The notes beneath the pieces were generated by a model that saw only the letters and a program-made list of their open reading frames with translations, did not search any database and was not told where the DNA came from. Shown here one piece after another: positions 23,192-31,830 of a DNA stretch of 64,000 nt; within the stretch, counting starts at the first letter, position 1; each line of letters begins with the position of its first letter. Position numbers and translations under genes: made by a program. This DNA comes from Oscillospiraceae bacterium (lineage in GTDB: Bacteria; Bacillota; Clostridia; Oscillospirales; Oscillospiraceae), in the NCBI GenBank assembly GCA_017465745.1, contig JAFTVM010000083.1, forward strand, positions 1 to 64,000. The letters run 5' to 3'.

Positions 23192-23959
23192 TCACCTCTT
23201 GTTCTTCTTGTAGAGGATATTCAGGCCCTTCAGCAGCAGATCGCCCTCCAGGATGATTTCCCGCTTACACAGGGGGGTAATGAACTTGGCCAGACCACCG
23301 GTGGCGACGATGGTGGAGGGGTGCCCCAATTCTTCCTCGATACGTTCGATAAGACCGTCGATCATGGCAGCGGTGCCGTACATCATGCCGCTGCGGATGC
23401 AGTCGACGGTATTTTTACCGATGACATTTTTCGGCTGGTCCAGGCTGATGCCGGGGAGCTGTGCCGCGCGGCTGGTCAGGGCATCCAGGGAGATCCGGAC
23501 GCCAGGGAAAATCACGCCGCCCATGTATACATTGTCCGGCTCCACCACTTCAATGGTGGTGGCGGTGCCCATGTCCATGAGGATCAAAGGCGCCTCGTAT
23601 TCCGCCAGAGCTGCCACAGCAATGACTATCCGGTCGCTGCCCACCTGACTGGGAACATCTACATGGATGTTGAGGCCCGTCTTTAGGCCGGGGCCAACCA
23701 CCATGGGCTGCTTGCCGATGACCTTGATGACGCCGGTACGGACGGAGTTGAAGACCGGAGGCACAACGGACGAGATGATGCAGTCGTCAATCTCGGAAAC
23801 CTTGACGCCGAAGGTCTCGATCATATTCTTGATCTCCACGCCGTACTGATCGGAAGTCCGCAGACGGTCGGTGGCGATGCGAGCCTTGAAAAGGATCTCA
23901 TCATCACGGATACAGCCGATGACGATGTTGGTATTGCCGATATCAATTGCAAGAAGCAT
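23192..23959 (-). CDS. coaX: Type III pantothenate kinase
   Basis: A 255-residue ASKHA kinase with MLLAIDIGNTNIVIGCI at the N-terminus, GSDRIVIAVAAL, LILMDMGTATTIEVV and ATGGLAKFITPL. It phosphorylates pantothenate as the first step of coenzyme A synthesis. The start at 23959 is chosen for this family N-terminus and GGAGG 8 bases upstream; a 34-codon upstream extension runs through the ECF gene and is rejected. Confidence 0.94.
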   Translation of the reverse strand: MLLAIDIGNTNIVIGCIRDDEILFKARIATDRLRTSDQYGVEIKNMIETFGVKVSEIDDCIISSVVPPVFNSVRTGVIKVIGKQPMVVGPGLKTGLNIHVDVPSQVGSDRIVIAVAALAEYEAPLILMDMGTATTIEVVEPDNVYMGGVIFPGVRISLDALTSRAAQLPGISLDQPKNVIGKNTVDCIRSGMMYGTAAMIDGLIERIEEELGHPSTIVATGGLAKFITPLCKREIILEGDLLLKGLNILYKKNKR

Positions 23960-23960
23960 G

Positions 23961-24572
23961 TTATTTTCCTCCGATGAGTCTGGTTTTTTCCAGCGCCTTG
24001 CAGACAGCGCCCACAGCCAGGGTTGCCGCCAGCATTTCCACCACCGCATTGACGCCCACAAAGGTACACATAAAGACGATGATATTCTGCCCGCCGATCA
24101 TCTGCCGCAGATACTCGGTATTGCCGAAGAGCAGCACCAGTGCCGTGGTGAACAGAACCGTGTTCAGCAGCGCAGCCAGAAAACCGGTGATGGAACTGGC
24201 CCGGCCGTGACCGGTGATCCTGCAAAGCCCCTGATAACTCAGTCCAGCCAGCCAACCAGCCATCAGACGGGGAACAAAGCGCTGGATGATGGTCAGAATG
24301 GGGCTGATTTCAAACATGGCCGTTCCCATCAGGCTGCTTCCGCCGATCCCCACGCACTGCAGACAACTGGTAACACCGAACGTTGCGCCGAGAAACGCAC
24401 CGCCGGAAGGGCCGAGGGCCACCGCGGCGATGGCTACCGGAATCATGTTCAGGGAAATGGCCAGCGGGCCGATGTTCAAATAGCCCAGGGGCGTGAAGGA
24501 CATGACCAGCAGAATACCGCTCAGCATGGAAAGCAAAACCATGCGTTTTGTGTTCAGCTTCTTTTTATGCAT
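23961..24572 (-). CDS. ECF transporter S component, probably for pantothenate or a CoA precursor
   Basis: A 203-residue membrane protein with about six helices and the ECF S-component style start KRMVLLSMLSGILLVMSFTP, then LGPSGGAFLGATFG. It captures a vitamin for a shared ECF energizing module that is not in this window. Its position one base from coaX and opposite coaBC makes pantothenate or a related precursor the best guess. ATG 24572 is chosen (AGGAGG 8 bases upstream); TTG 24578 is the alternative. Confidence 0.82.
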   Translation of the reverse strand: MHKKKLNTKRMVLLSMLSGILLVMSFTPLGYLNIGPLAISLNMIPVAIAAVALGPSGGAFLGATFGVTSCLQCVGIGGSSLMGTAMFEISPILTIIQRFVPRLMAGWLAGLSYQGLCRITGHGRASSITGFLAALLNTVLFTTALVLLFGNTEYLRQMIGGQNIIVFMCTFVGVNAVVEMLAATLAVGAVCKALEKTRLIGGK

Positions 24573-24643
24573 ATTCAATTCCTCCTGCTGCCGTTCCGCC
24601 CATGCGGATACAGCGCAATTTGGTGGCAGATTGCCACAGCTTA

Positions 24644-24672
24644 ATTATACAAAACACATCTTCACATTGCAA
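24644..24672 (-). promoter_or_regulatory. Promoter of the ECF S component-coaX-GNAT operon
   Basis: Minus-strand TTGCAA (24667-24672) and TATAAT (24644-24649) with a 17-base spacer. It is back to back with the coaBC promoter. Confidence 0.7.
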
Positions 24673-24685
24673 TAAAAAACTGCGC

Positions 24686-24714
24686 TTTACAGGAAACAGA
24701 TTTCCCGGTATAAT
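24686..24714 (+). promoter_or_regulatory. Promoter of coaBC
   Basis: TTTACA (24686-24691) and TATAAT (24709-24714) with a 17-base spacer, 30 bases before the coaBC start, with GAGGAGG at about 24730. Confidence 0.75.
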
Positions 24715-24743
24715 ACACTTAGATTATTCGAGGAGGAATTCTT

Positions 24744-25937
24744 ATGCTGAAAGGAAAAACTGTCCTCTTGGGCGTCAGCAGCTCCATCGCCGCATATAAG
24801 GCCGCTACCCTGGCTTCCGCCCTGGTGAAGCAGCATGCCGCTGTGGAAGTGGTCATGACTGAGAACGCCACAAAGTTTGTAACGCCGCTGGTCTTTGAGC
24901 AGCTCACCGGACGGCGCACGATGGTTGATACCTTTGACCGGAATTTCAGCCACCAGGTGGAGCATATCTCCCTGGCTGCCCGGACGGATCTGGTGATCAT
25001 CGCCCCGGCCACCGCCAATGTGGCGGCGAAGCTTGCCCACGGCCTGGCCGACGATATGCTGACCACCACAGTCCTTGCCTGCCGCTGTCCCAAGCTCATT
25101 GCCCCCGCCATGAATACCAACATGTATGAAAATCCTGTGACCCAGGACAATCTGGACATCCTCCGCCGCTACGGCTGGGAGGTTATTGAGCCTGCCAGCG
25201 GACGCCTGGCCTGCGGCACCACCGGCAAGGGCAAGATGCCGGAGCCGGAGGATCTGCTGCAGCACGTGTTACGCCACCTGGCGCTGCCCCATGATCTGGA
25301 AGGCAAAAAGGTGCTGGTCACCGCCGGTCCCACCCAGGAGTCTCTGGATCCCGTACGGTATCTGACCAACCATTCCACCGGCAAGATGGGCTATGCCATC
25401 GCCCGCAATGCCATGCTCCGGGGCGCGGACGTGACCCTAATCAGCGGCCCCACCGCCATCGCTCCCCCGCCCTTCGTCAAGGTCGTGAACATCAAGTCCG
25501 CCCAGGATATGTTTGAAGCCGTGGCTGCCCATTACGCTGATGCTGACTTCATCTTCAAGTCCGCCGCCGTGGCGGATTATACCCCCGCAGCCTACGCCGA
25601 CAACAAGATGAAGAAAAAGGACGGCGACCTGTCCATTCCGCTCAAGCGTACCCAGGATATTCTCAAATTCCTGGGTGAGAACCGTGTGCCCGGTCAGGTG
25701 ATCTGCGGTTTCTCCATGGAGACGGAGAACATGGTGGCAAACAGCCGAGCCAAGCTTATCAAAAAGAATGTGGACATGATCTGCGCCAACAATCTGAAGC
25801 AGGCAGGCGCCGGCTTCGGTGTGGACACCAACATTATTACACTGATTACTGCCGATGATACTGTTGAGCTGCCCCTGCTGAGCAAGGACGAGGCCGCCGC
25901 CGCCATCATCGACCGGGCCGTAGCGCTTCGCAAGTAA
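24744..25937 (+). CDS. coaBC: Phosphopantothenoylcysteine decarboxylase/synthetase
   Basis: A 397-residue bifunctional enzyme. The N-terminal HFCD flavoprotein half has VLLGVSSSIAAYKA, NFSHQVEHISLAARTDL with the likely active-site His, and APAMNTNMYENP. The C-terminal CoaB half has VLVTAGPTQESLDPVRYLTN and CGFSMETENM. It joins 4'-phosphopantothenate to cysteine and decarboxylates the product. It faces coaX and the ECF component across a shared promoter region. Confidence 0.95.
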   Translation: MLKGKTVLLGVSSSIAAYKAATLASALVKQHAAVEVVMTENATKFVTPLVFEQLTGRRTMVDTFDRNFSHQVEHISLAARTDLVIIAPATANVAAKLAHGLADDMLTTTVLACRCPKLIAPAMNTNMYENPVTQDNLDILRRYGWEVIEPASGRLACGTTGKGKMPEPEDLLQHVLRHLALPHDLEGKKVLVTAGPTQESLDPVRYLTNHSTGKMGYAIARNAMLRGADVTLISGPTAIAPPPFVKVVNIKSAQDMFEAVAAHYADADFIFKSAAVADYTPAAYADNKMKKKDGDLSIPLKRTQDILKFLGENRVPGQVICGFSMETENMVANSRAKLIKKNVDMICANNLKQAGAGFGVDTNIITLITADDTVELPLLSKDEAAAAIIDRAVALRK

Positions 25938-25949
25938 ACATCCCCGTAA

Positions 25950-25983
25950 AAAAGCCAGGTTTTCCATCGGAAACCTGGCTTTT
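25950..25983 (+). terminator. Terminator of coaBC
   Basis: AAAAGCCAGGTTT and AAACCTGGCTTTT form a 13-base stem around an 8-base loop. Confidence 0.85.
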
Positions 25984-26084
25984 GCGCAATCCATGCTGTG
26001 ATATTTGTAATGTATTTCCTGTCAGTTGCAAACAGACTTTGGAAATGATATATTGATCATACCAAGCTTAAAGGGGGTAATCGT

Positions 26085-26537
26085 TTGAAGATACAGCTTG
26101 CTGTCAGCCGGGAACGATACGAAGAAATAAAAAACGAGCTGGAAAGCCATGGGATCATGGTGGACAACGACGCAGACCTTGTTCTCAGCGAACGCAACCG
26201 CTATATCGACAACCTGACGGTGCGGGAGTGCGATGGGAGTTCGCGCATTATTTTGCCTGTTGGTGAAATCATCCTGATCGAAACCTATGGCCGCAATGTG
26301 GAAGTAAACACCGAAACCGACACCTATCAGGTTTCTGACAGGCTTTACAAAATCGCCAATCTCCTTGACCCGGCTGATTTTCTGCGGATCAGCAATTCGG
26401 TCATCATCGCGAAAAAGAAAGTCAAGCGCATTACCCCCACCCTCTCGATGAAGTTCATCCTGACCATGGCGGGGGGCAGAACAGTGGATGTGACCAGAAG
26501 CTACTATTACATCTTCAAGGATGCCTTCGGAATTTAG
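26085..26537 (+). CDS. LytTR-domain DNA-binding regulator
   Basis: A 150-residue protein without a receiver domain. The C-terminal half is a LytTR domain (IILIETYGRNVEVNT, FLRISNSVIIAKKKVKRI, RTVDVTRSYYYIFKDAFGI). The first 45 residues are a short helical/beta segment. TTG at 26085 is used as start because AAGGGGG stands 6 bases upstream. Its neighbour is a membrane protein 17 bases downstream, as in LytTR systems where a membrane partner controls the regulator. It ends with TAG. Confidence 0.85.
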   Translation: MKIQLAVSRERYEEIKNELESHGIMVDNDADLVLSERNRYIDNLTVRECDGSSRIILPVGEIILIETYGRNVEVNTETDTYQVSDRLYKIANLLDPADFLRISNSVIIAKKKVKRITPTLSMKFILTMAGGRTVDVTRSYYYIFKDAFGI

Positions 26538-26554
26538 CAGAAAGGAGAACCCAT

Positions 26555-27277
26555 ATGGACATTGGCTTAATTATCCTTGCTGTCGGAGTGTGCGTGTTCG
26601 TTCTGGCAGCGGCACTTCTGTGTTATTTGCAGATCTATCAGCGGCATATCAACAAATCCCTGAACGAATCGGCACCCCATCGCAGGCGCCTGGTTCCGCC
26701 CTGGGTCATGGCCGTGCTGATCCCGGCGGTGATGGTGGTCGTTGGAATCGGTGCGTTTTGTCTTGACCTGGTTTTTGACATCAGCAACAGCAGGCTCACG
26801 ACGAAGGAAGAAATTCTGGAAAAAGCCTGTATGGGCTATGAGGACTTCCATGCCCGGACCGCCATGACCGAAAATATTGCCGCCGTGCTGCTTTATCCTG
26901 ACGATTTGAGCGAGGCCGAGTTTCGGATCTATATCAACAAAAATAGCAGTCATCCCGATTATGCTTTTCGTTCCGGCGGAGATACCACCTCCATCGAGCG
27001 CTGCGTGTGCCTGTGGGAATATCAGGGAAGCTTTATCCTCCTATCCCTGAATACCCCCCGCATTGCAAAGATCCGATGCGAAAACGGAACCACATATACC
27101 CTTGACCCCGACACACCATTCGCGCTCGTCATTCCAAACGCCGGTTCCCTGTTGGGCGGATCCGAGATGGAAATCACCTATTTCTATGATTATTCCGGGA
27201 TAGAATTCTATAATGAAGACGGTCAGGTCATGGATTTGACTGAACTGGATTGGTTTGAAATGCTCAGAATATCCTAA
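26555..27277 (+). CDS. Unknown membrane protein, partner of the LytTR regulator
   Basis: A 240-residue protein with two N-terminal membrane segments (IGLIILAVGVCVFVLAAALL; PPWVMAVLIPAVMVVVGIGA) and a C-terminal, probably extracytoplasmic domain of about 150 residues with many aromatic and acidic residues. It is not the usual DUF3021 partner of LytTR systems and matches no family I know. AAAGGAG lies before the ATG. Confidence 0.7.
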   Translation: MDIGLIILAVGVCVFVLAAALLCYLQIYQRHINKSLNESAPHRRRLVPPWVMAVLIPAVMVVVGIGAFCLDLVFDISNSRLTTKEEILEKACMGYEDFHARTAMTENIAAVLLYPDDLSEAEFRIYINKNSSHPDYAFRSGGDTTSIERCVCLWEYQGSFILLSLNTPRIAKIRCENGTTYTLDPDTPFALVIPNAGSLLGGSEMEITYFYDYSGIEFYNEDGQVMDLTELDWFEMLRIS

Positions 27278-27288
27278 TGTCTAAAGTC

Positions 27289-27322
27289 AACAGCCCCGCA
27301 GGTCAATGCCTGCGGGGCTGTT
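27289..27322. terminator. Terminator between converging genes
   Basis: AACAGCCCCGCAGG and CCTGCGGGGCTGTT form a 14-base perfect stem; TTTTGTG follows on the plus strand and it also serves ftsK on the minus strand. Confidence 0.88.
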
Positions 27323-27335
27323 TTGTGAAAATCCA

Positions 27336-30068
27336 TTAAAGAATGTCATCAGAATCATCCACATCGAAGGGAATATCATCCATGCTCATTTGAGCAGAAC
27401 CGTTCTTTTTTGCTTCCCATTGCTCCTTGGTGATCAGGATGGAGCGGGGCTTGGAGCCCTGGAAGGGACCGACAATCCCCTTCTCCTCCATCTCATCCAC
27501 GATCCGGGCTGCACGGGCATAGCCCAGCTTCAGACGGCGCTGGAGCATGGACACGGAAGCCTGTCCCGTCTCCAGAATCACTTCCACGGCAGCAGGCAGC
27601 ATCTCGTCTCCGTCCAGTTCCTCGGCGCTGGCCTCAGGCTCAGGAGCGGATCCGCCCTTCTTGCCGGTGTTGATGGCAGTCTTTTCGATCTGATCCATTA
27701 CGCCGGCGTCGTAATTCGCCTTATAGTTTTCCTTGACGTAGGTGGCGACTGCTTCCACCTCCGCATCGGTGACGAAGCAGCCCTGCACACGCTGGGGCTT
27801 GCCGGTACCAATGGGTGCAAAGAGCATATCACCCTTGCCCACCAGCTTCTCGGCACCCTGGGTATCCAGGATGATGCGGGATTCCATGGCGGATGCCACG
27901 GAGAAGGCAATGCGGGAGGGAATATTGGCCTTCATCAGGCCGGTGATCACGTCAGCAGAGGGACGCTGGGTGGCGATGATCAGATGCATGCCGGCGGCAC
28001 GGCCCATCTGGGCAATGCGGCAGATGGAATCTTCCACTTCCTTGGCGGCAACCAGCATCAGGTCAGCCAGCTCATCGATGATGATGACCACCTGGGGCAG
28101 CCTGCCGTCCTCTTCCTCACACTCGGCATTGAAGCTTTCCAGATCACGGACACCTGCATCGGACATGAGCTTGTAGCGGCGCATCATTTCGGTGACAGCC
28201 CACTGCAGGGAACCTGCGGCCTTCTTAGGATCGGTGACGACAGGGATCAGCAGATGGGGAATATCATTGTAGATGCCCAGTTCCACCATCTTGGGATCCA
28301 CCATGATCAGCTTCACATCCTCAGGACTTGCCTTGTACAGGAGGCTGATAATGATGGAGTTCATGCAAACGGATTTACCGGAGCCGGTGGTACCGGCGAT
28401 CAGCATATGGGGCATCTTGGCGATATTGCCCACAATGCAGTTGCCGCCGATATCCTTGCCCACGGCAAAGGTGGACTTGGACACGGAACGGGTGAATTCT
28501 CTGGAATCGATGACTTCACGGAGATTGACATTGGTCACGATGACATTGGGTACTTCAATACCAACCACGGAGATCCTGCCGGGCACCGGTGCGATACGCA
28601 CACTGGAAACGCCCAGGCTCAGGGCGATATCATCGGCCACAGTGGTCAGCTTGTTCAGGCGGACACCCTTGTCAAGCTCCACCTCATACCGGGTAACACT
28701 GGGGCCGCGGGTCACATTGATGATGTGCGCGTCGATTTTGAAGCTTTCCAGGGTCTCATTGAGCCGAACAGAATTCTTCTTCATCTCAGAAGTGCCGTCG
28801 GCAGCGCCGCGGCCGGGGGCTTTCAGAAGATTGATGGGAGGAAAGCTGTAGACAGGCTTCTGCATCTGCTGCCCCATGGCGATCTCAGCAGTCACCTGGG
28901 CAGCGGAGGCAGCCGCCTCCTTTGCAGTGACCTTCCGCACGGCAGGGTCCGGCTTCGCCGGAGGCAGCGAAATCACCGTGATATCGTCAGAATCGTCCCG
29001 GGTCTTCTTTTTGGGGCCGGCTACCGCAACGGGCTGCTCAATATCGCCGTCGATCTGACTCATCATCTCCCGCAGCCGGGCAGCACGTGCTCTCTCCTCG
29101 GGTGTTTGAGGTCTGGGCCTGGGTTTGGACTGCTGTTTCTTTTCAGGCTCTTTCACAGGTGTCTTCCGCTTTTGCTTCGCTACGGGAACTTCCTCCACGT
29201 CCTCATCGTCATCGTCGAAATAATCGTCGTTTTCGAAGGCCTCCAGCTGTTCCTGCTTGAATCTGCGGAAGCGGTCATGAACACTGCGGAAGAAAGATAC
29301 GGATTCGGTATCGTCGGTAGATCCCATCGTGCCATCCGGGGCAGACTTTGCATCGGAACCGCTCTCTCTGCGGACATACTTTCCGCCGGAACGTCTGCCA
29401 AACAGTTCGCCGTCGTCAGCCTCAATTTTCTCGATCAGCGCCGTCACCAGTTCCTGCAGCGTAATATCCATAATACCGAAAACAGACCAGACCAACAGGA
29501 CAAAGCTGAGGATGACCGCCAGCAGGTTGCCCAGAAAGTAACGCAGCAGCGCAGCGATCAGGCCGCAGATAAATCCGCCGCTGGCGCCTGTGACGCCGTT
29601 GTCATAAAAGCTGACGATCTGCTGGGGCCAGGTATCATCCAGGCTGACATCATTGACAAAAAGGTGGTGCAGGACACCGAACATCACGATGAAGCTGATC
29701 ATGCTGACGGTGCGCCGCTGAAGATTGGTGGTGTTTCTGCGGAAGCAGAGAAATGCCAGGATGGCAGCACCGAAAATGGATACATAGAACGCGCCCTTGC
29801 CGATCAGACCCTGCAGCAAATCCCGCAGAAGCTGAACCAGAAAACCTTCCGGGTCCATCTGCATGCCAAGGAGGATCACCGCCACACTGCAGCAGATGAT
29901 ACCCCCCAGCCACCGGGAGGGCAGCCATGCATGGTAAAACAGCCGGAAAGGAGACGGCGATCTGCCGACACGCGCCGCATTGGTGTTGGCCTCTGCGGCT
30001 CCCTTTCGGTTTTTATTTACCCTTGCAGCCTGTTCAGTCTGAAAGGGACTTGTTTTGTTTCCCGCCAT
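27336..30068 (-). CDS. ftsK: FtsK/SpoIIIE DNA translocase
   Basis: A 910-residue translocase. Four membrane segments lie between about residues 55 and 190 (LGGIICCSVAVILLGMQ, GAFYVSIFGAAILAFL, MISFIVMFGVLHHLF, LLAVILSFVLLVWSVFG). A charged Pro/Gln-rich linker follows. The motor has Walker A GTTGSGKS (about 560) and VIIIDELADLM. The C-terminal gamma winged helix (SVSMLQRRLKLGYARAARI) reads orienting DNA sequences. It pumps chromosome ends across division or sporulation septa. It sits next to a UppP-like and a TepA-like gene, similar to the Bacillus tepA-spoIIIE order. Confidence 0.95.
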   Translation of the reverse strand: MAGNKTSPFQTEQAARVNKNRKGAAEANTNAARVGRSPSPFRLFYHAWLPSRWLGGIICCSVAVILLGMQMDPEGFLVQLLRDLLQGLIGKGAFYVSIFGAAILAFLCFRRNTTNLQRRTVSMISFIVMFGVLHHLFVNDVSLDDTWPQQIVSFYDNGVTGASGGFICGLIAALLRYFLGNLLAVILSFVLLVWSVFGIMDITLQELVTALIEKIEADDGELFGRRSGGKYVRRESGSDAKSAPDGTMGSTDDTESVSFFRSVHDRFRRFKQEQLEAFENDDYFDDDDEDVEEVPVAKQKRKTPVKEPEKKQQSKPRPRPQTPEERARAARLREMMSQIDGDIEQPVAVAGPKKKTRDDSDDITVISLPPAKPDPAVRKVTAKEAAASAAQVTAEIAMGQQMQKPVYSFPPINLLKAPGRGAADGTSEMKKNSVRLNETLESFKIDAHIINVTRGPSVTRYEVELDKGVRLNKLTTVADDIALSLGVSSVRIAPVPGRISVVGIEVPNVIVTNVNLREVIDSREFTRSVSKSTFAVGKDIGGNCIVGNIAKMPHMLIAGTTGSGKSVCMNSIIISLLYKASPEDVKLIMVDPKMVELGIYNDIPHLLIPVVTDPKKAAGSLQWAVTEMMRRYKLMSDAGVRDLESFNAECEEEDGRLPQVVIIIDELADLMLVAAKEVEDSICRIAQMGRAAGMHLIIATQRPSADVITGLMKANIPSRIAFSVASAMESRIILDTQGAEKLVGKGDMLFAPIGTGKPQRVQGCFVTDAEVEAVATYVKENYKANYDAGVMDQIEKTAINTGKKGGSAPEPEASAEELDGDEMLPAAVEVILETGQASVSMLQRRLKLGYARAARIVDEMEEKGIVGPFQGSKPRSILITKEQWEAKKNGSAQMSMDDIPFDVDDSDDIL

Positions 30069-30079
30069 GGGATACCTCC

Positions 30080-30916
30080 TTAAAGAACAAGGTAGAGAAT
30101 AAAGCTCAGCAGGGCCACGCCGAAGCTGTAGAAACTAAAGCCGGTCAGGCCGGCCTTTCCGGCCACACGCTTCAGGATGCGGACGCCCAGAGCTGTTCCG
30201 GCCGCTGCTGCACAGGCACCCAGACCGCAGCACAGCATTGCGCCGCCGTCCAGGGCAAGGGATCCCATCGTCAGGAGATCCAGTACATCGTGAAGCATCA
30301 GACCCACGGTGAATACCATATGCATCATCAGCGACAGGTGGATCATATAAGTACGGTCAACGCCGTGAAGGATGCCGACGGAATAGGAAACACCCACGGA
30401 GGAAATACCGGGGAGCACAGCCGCACCGGTGCCGATGCCCATCAGCAAGCTCTCGCCGGGGGTAACCAGCCGGGAATCCTTGTCAGCCGTGGGAAACAGC
30501 CCGGGCAGATAGAGAATGACAGCGTTCAGAAGGCTCAGTACTGCAAGCCACAGCAGGCTGCCCTGCAGCCGGGATGTGATCCCATACAGGAGCACCGCAG
30601 GAACAATGGTCCAGACGGATGTCTGGATGATCCTGGAATCCAGAAAGGCAGCCATGTCGATGGCGCGGGTTCTGCGCCGCTTCGGCTGCCGGGAGATCCG
30701 AACCTGACGCCGGATCCGACCGATCTGGCCCCAGCAGGAAAACAGCAGCGTGATCACCACTGCTGCATGCATGACAAGACGGAGCGCAGGATGGATCTGC
30801 GTGCCGCCGAAAAATGTTAAAAGGAGTGTCTGATGGGCCTGCGAGGAGACAGGCAGGATATCCGTCAATCCGGAAAACAGGCCCATAACCAGGCTTTGCA
30901 GCCATGAAAGTTCCAC
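30080..30916 (-). CDS. Divergent UppP/BacA-like membrane phosphatase homologue
   Basis: About 278 residues with 7-8 membrane segments and the UppP layout: GLTDILPVSSQAHQTLL (normally GLTEFLPVSSTGH) and LPGISSVGVSYSVGI (normally PGTSRSG). UppP removes a phosphate from undecaprenyl diphosphate to recycle the wall lipid carrier. Here the first Glu is Asp, and the Arg of PGxSRSG is missing, so activity is doubtful. GTG 30916 is chosen with GGAGGG upstream; longer frames to 30934 or 30970 lack one. Confidence 0.72.
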   Translation of the reverse strand: MELSWLQSLVMGLFSGLTDILPVSSQAHQTLLLTFFGGTQIHPALRLVMHAAVVITLLFSCWGQIGRIRRQVRISRQPKRRRTRAIDMAAFLDSRIIQTSVWTIVPAVLLYGITSRLQGSLLWLAVLSLLNAVILYLPGLFPTADKDSRLVTPGESLLMGIGTGAAVLPGISSVGVSYSVGILHGVDRTYMIHLSLMMHMVFTVGLMLHDVLDLLTMGSLALDGGAMLCCGLGACAAAAGTALGVRILKRVAGKAGLTGFSFYSFGVALLSFILYLVL

Positions 30917-30945
30917 ACCTATCCCTCCGTTCATAATTTTACACT

Positions 30946-30956
30946 TTATTATACCA
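30946..30956 (-). promoter_or_regulatory. Extended -10 promoter of the UppP-like and ftsK genes
   Basis: Minus-strand TGGTATAAT with TATAAT at 30948-30953, 32 bases upstream of the GTG start. The -35 position 17 bases away reads TGGAAA. Confidence 0.5.
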
Positions 30957-31014
30957 TAGATCGAATCCAATTTCCAGTCCCAATTTACATAATTTCCAGC
31001 ATCAAAACAGAAAT

Positions 31015-31040
31015 GAGGGGCGGATCTTCATCCGCCCCTC
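31015..31040 (-). terminator. Terminator of the TepA-like gene
   Basis: GAGGGGCGGAT and ATCCGCCCCTC make an 11-base perfect stem with a 4-base loop just after the stop at 31045. Confidence 0.82.
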
Positions 31041-31044
31041 AATA

Positions 31045-31725
31045 TTACCTCTTTTCGATCATCCCACGCAGACATGCCAGGGCATCGCTGATACCGCCCA
31101 GCTCGTCAATGAGACCGGAGGCCACGGCTTCCTTCCCATAGAGAATGGTACCCACGTCGGTGGCCATCTCCCCTGTCGCCATCATATACCGCTCGAACCG
31201 TTCCCGGGAGATCCGGGAATTTGCCGTAACAAAATCTTCGATCTGCTCCTGGATCCGCTGGAAATAACGGTAGGTCTGAGGCGCGCCCACGACAAGACCC
31301 GTCATTCGGACAGGATGCACCGTCATGGATGCGGTTGGCGTAATGAAGGAGCGCTTTGTACAGACCGCCAGCGGGATACCGATGGAATGTCCGCCCCCCA
31401 GCACAAGGGAAACAGAAGGCTTTTTCATACCCGATACCATTTCCGCAATGGCAAGTCCAGCCTCAATATCGCCGCCGACGGTATTCAGCAGCAGCAATAC
31501 TCCGTCAATCTCATCATCTTCCTCGATCCCCGCCAGCAGGGGAAGAATGTGTTCGTATTTGGTTGTCTTCACATTCTCCGGCAGGACCTGATGCCCTTCC
31601 ACCTGGCCGATGATGGTCAGGGTGTAGATATTTCCATGCTTCCCCTTGGTCAGATCCGCACCCAGATCCTGGATCAGGGGTTCAGCGCCTGAAGCATTGT
31701 TATTTTCATTCTGATGTTCCATCAT
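31045..31725 (-). CDS. ClpP-like serine protease, TepA/YmfB type
   Basis: A 226-residue ClpP-fold protein with GVLLLLNTVGGDIEAGLAIA, LVLGGGHSIGIPLAVCTKR (Ser of the GHSIG loop in the nucleophile position) and SMTVHPVRMTG (His). It belongs to the TepA branch, which in Bacillus lies just before spoIIIE and has been linked to protein translocation and signal-peptide clearance. A true ClpP is encoded at 38461-39042. GGAGG precedes the ATG. Confidence 0.85.
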   Translation of the reverse strand: MMEHQNENNNASGAEPLIQDLGADLTKGKHGNIYTLTIIGQVEGHQVLPENVKTTKYEHILPLLAGIEEDDEIDGVLLLLNTVGGDIEAGLAIAEMVSGMKKPSVSLVLGGGHSIGIPLAVCTKRSFITPTASMTVHPVRMTGLVVGAPQTYRYFQRIQEQIEDFVTANSRISRERFERYMMATGEMATDVGTILYGKEAVASGLIDELGGISDALACLRGMIEKR

Positions 31726-31769
31726 TATATCCTCCCGTATGGCTTTTCTTTAGGATAACCAGGAATAAC

Positions 31770-31798
31770 AGTATAATTCATACTTGCGCCGCGATCAA
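31770..31798 (-). promoter_or_regulatory. Promoter of the TepA-like gene
   Basis: Minus-strand TTGATC (31793-31798) and TATACT (31770-31775), 17-base spacer. It interleaves with the divergent ybaK promoter, so the two may compete for polymerase. Confidence 0.6.
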
Positions 31799-31812
31799 AA
31801 ATAACGTATAAT
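31784..31812 (+). promoter_or_regulatory. Promoter of ybaK
   Basis: TTGCGC (31784-31789) and TATAAT (31807-31812), 17-base spacer. The start of transcription would lie only about 10-12 bases before the ATG at 31831, so the leader is very short and carries just GGTGA as binding site. Confidence 0.6.
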
Positions 31813-31830
31813 ATATATCGGTGATTTTTT

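Noticed and set aside
27306-30083. 925-codon plus-strand frame opposite ftsK
   Set aside because: It mirrors ftsK codon bias, has no binding site or known domain, and the minus-strand protein is a clear FtsK.
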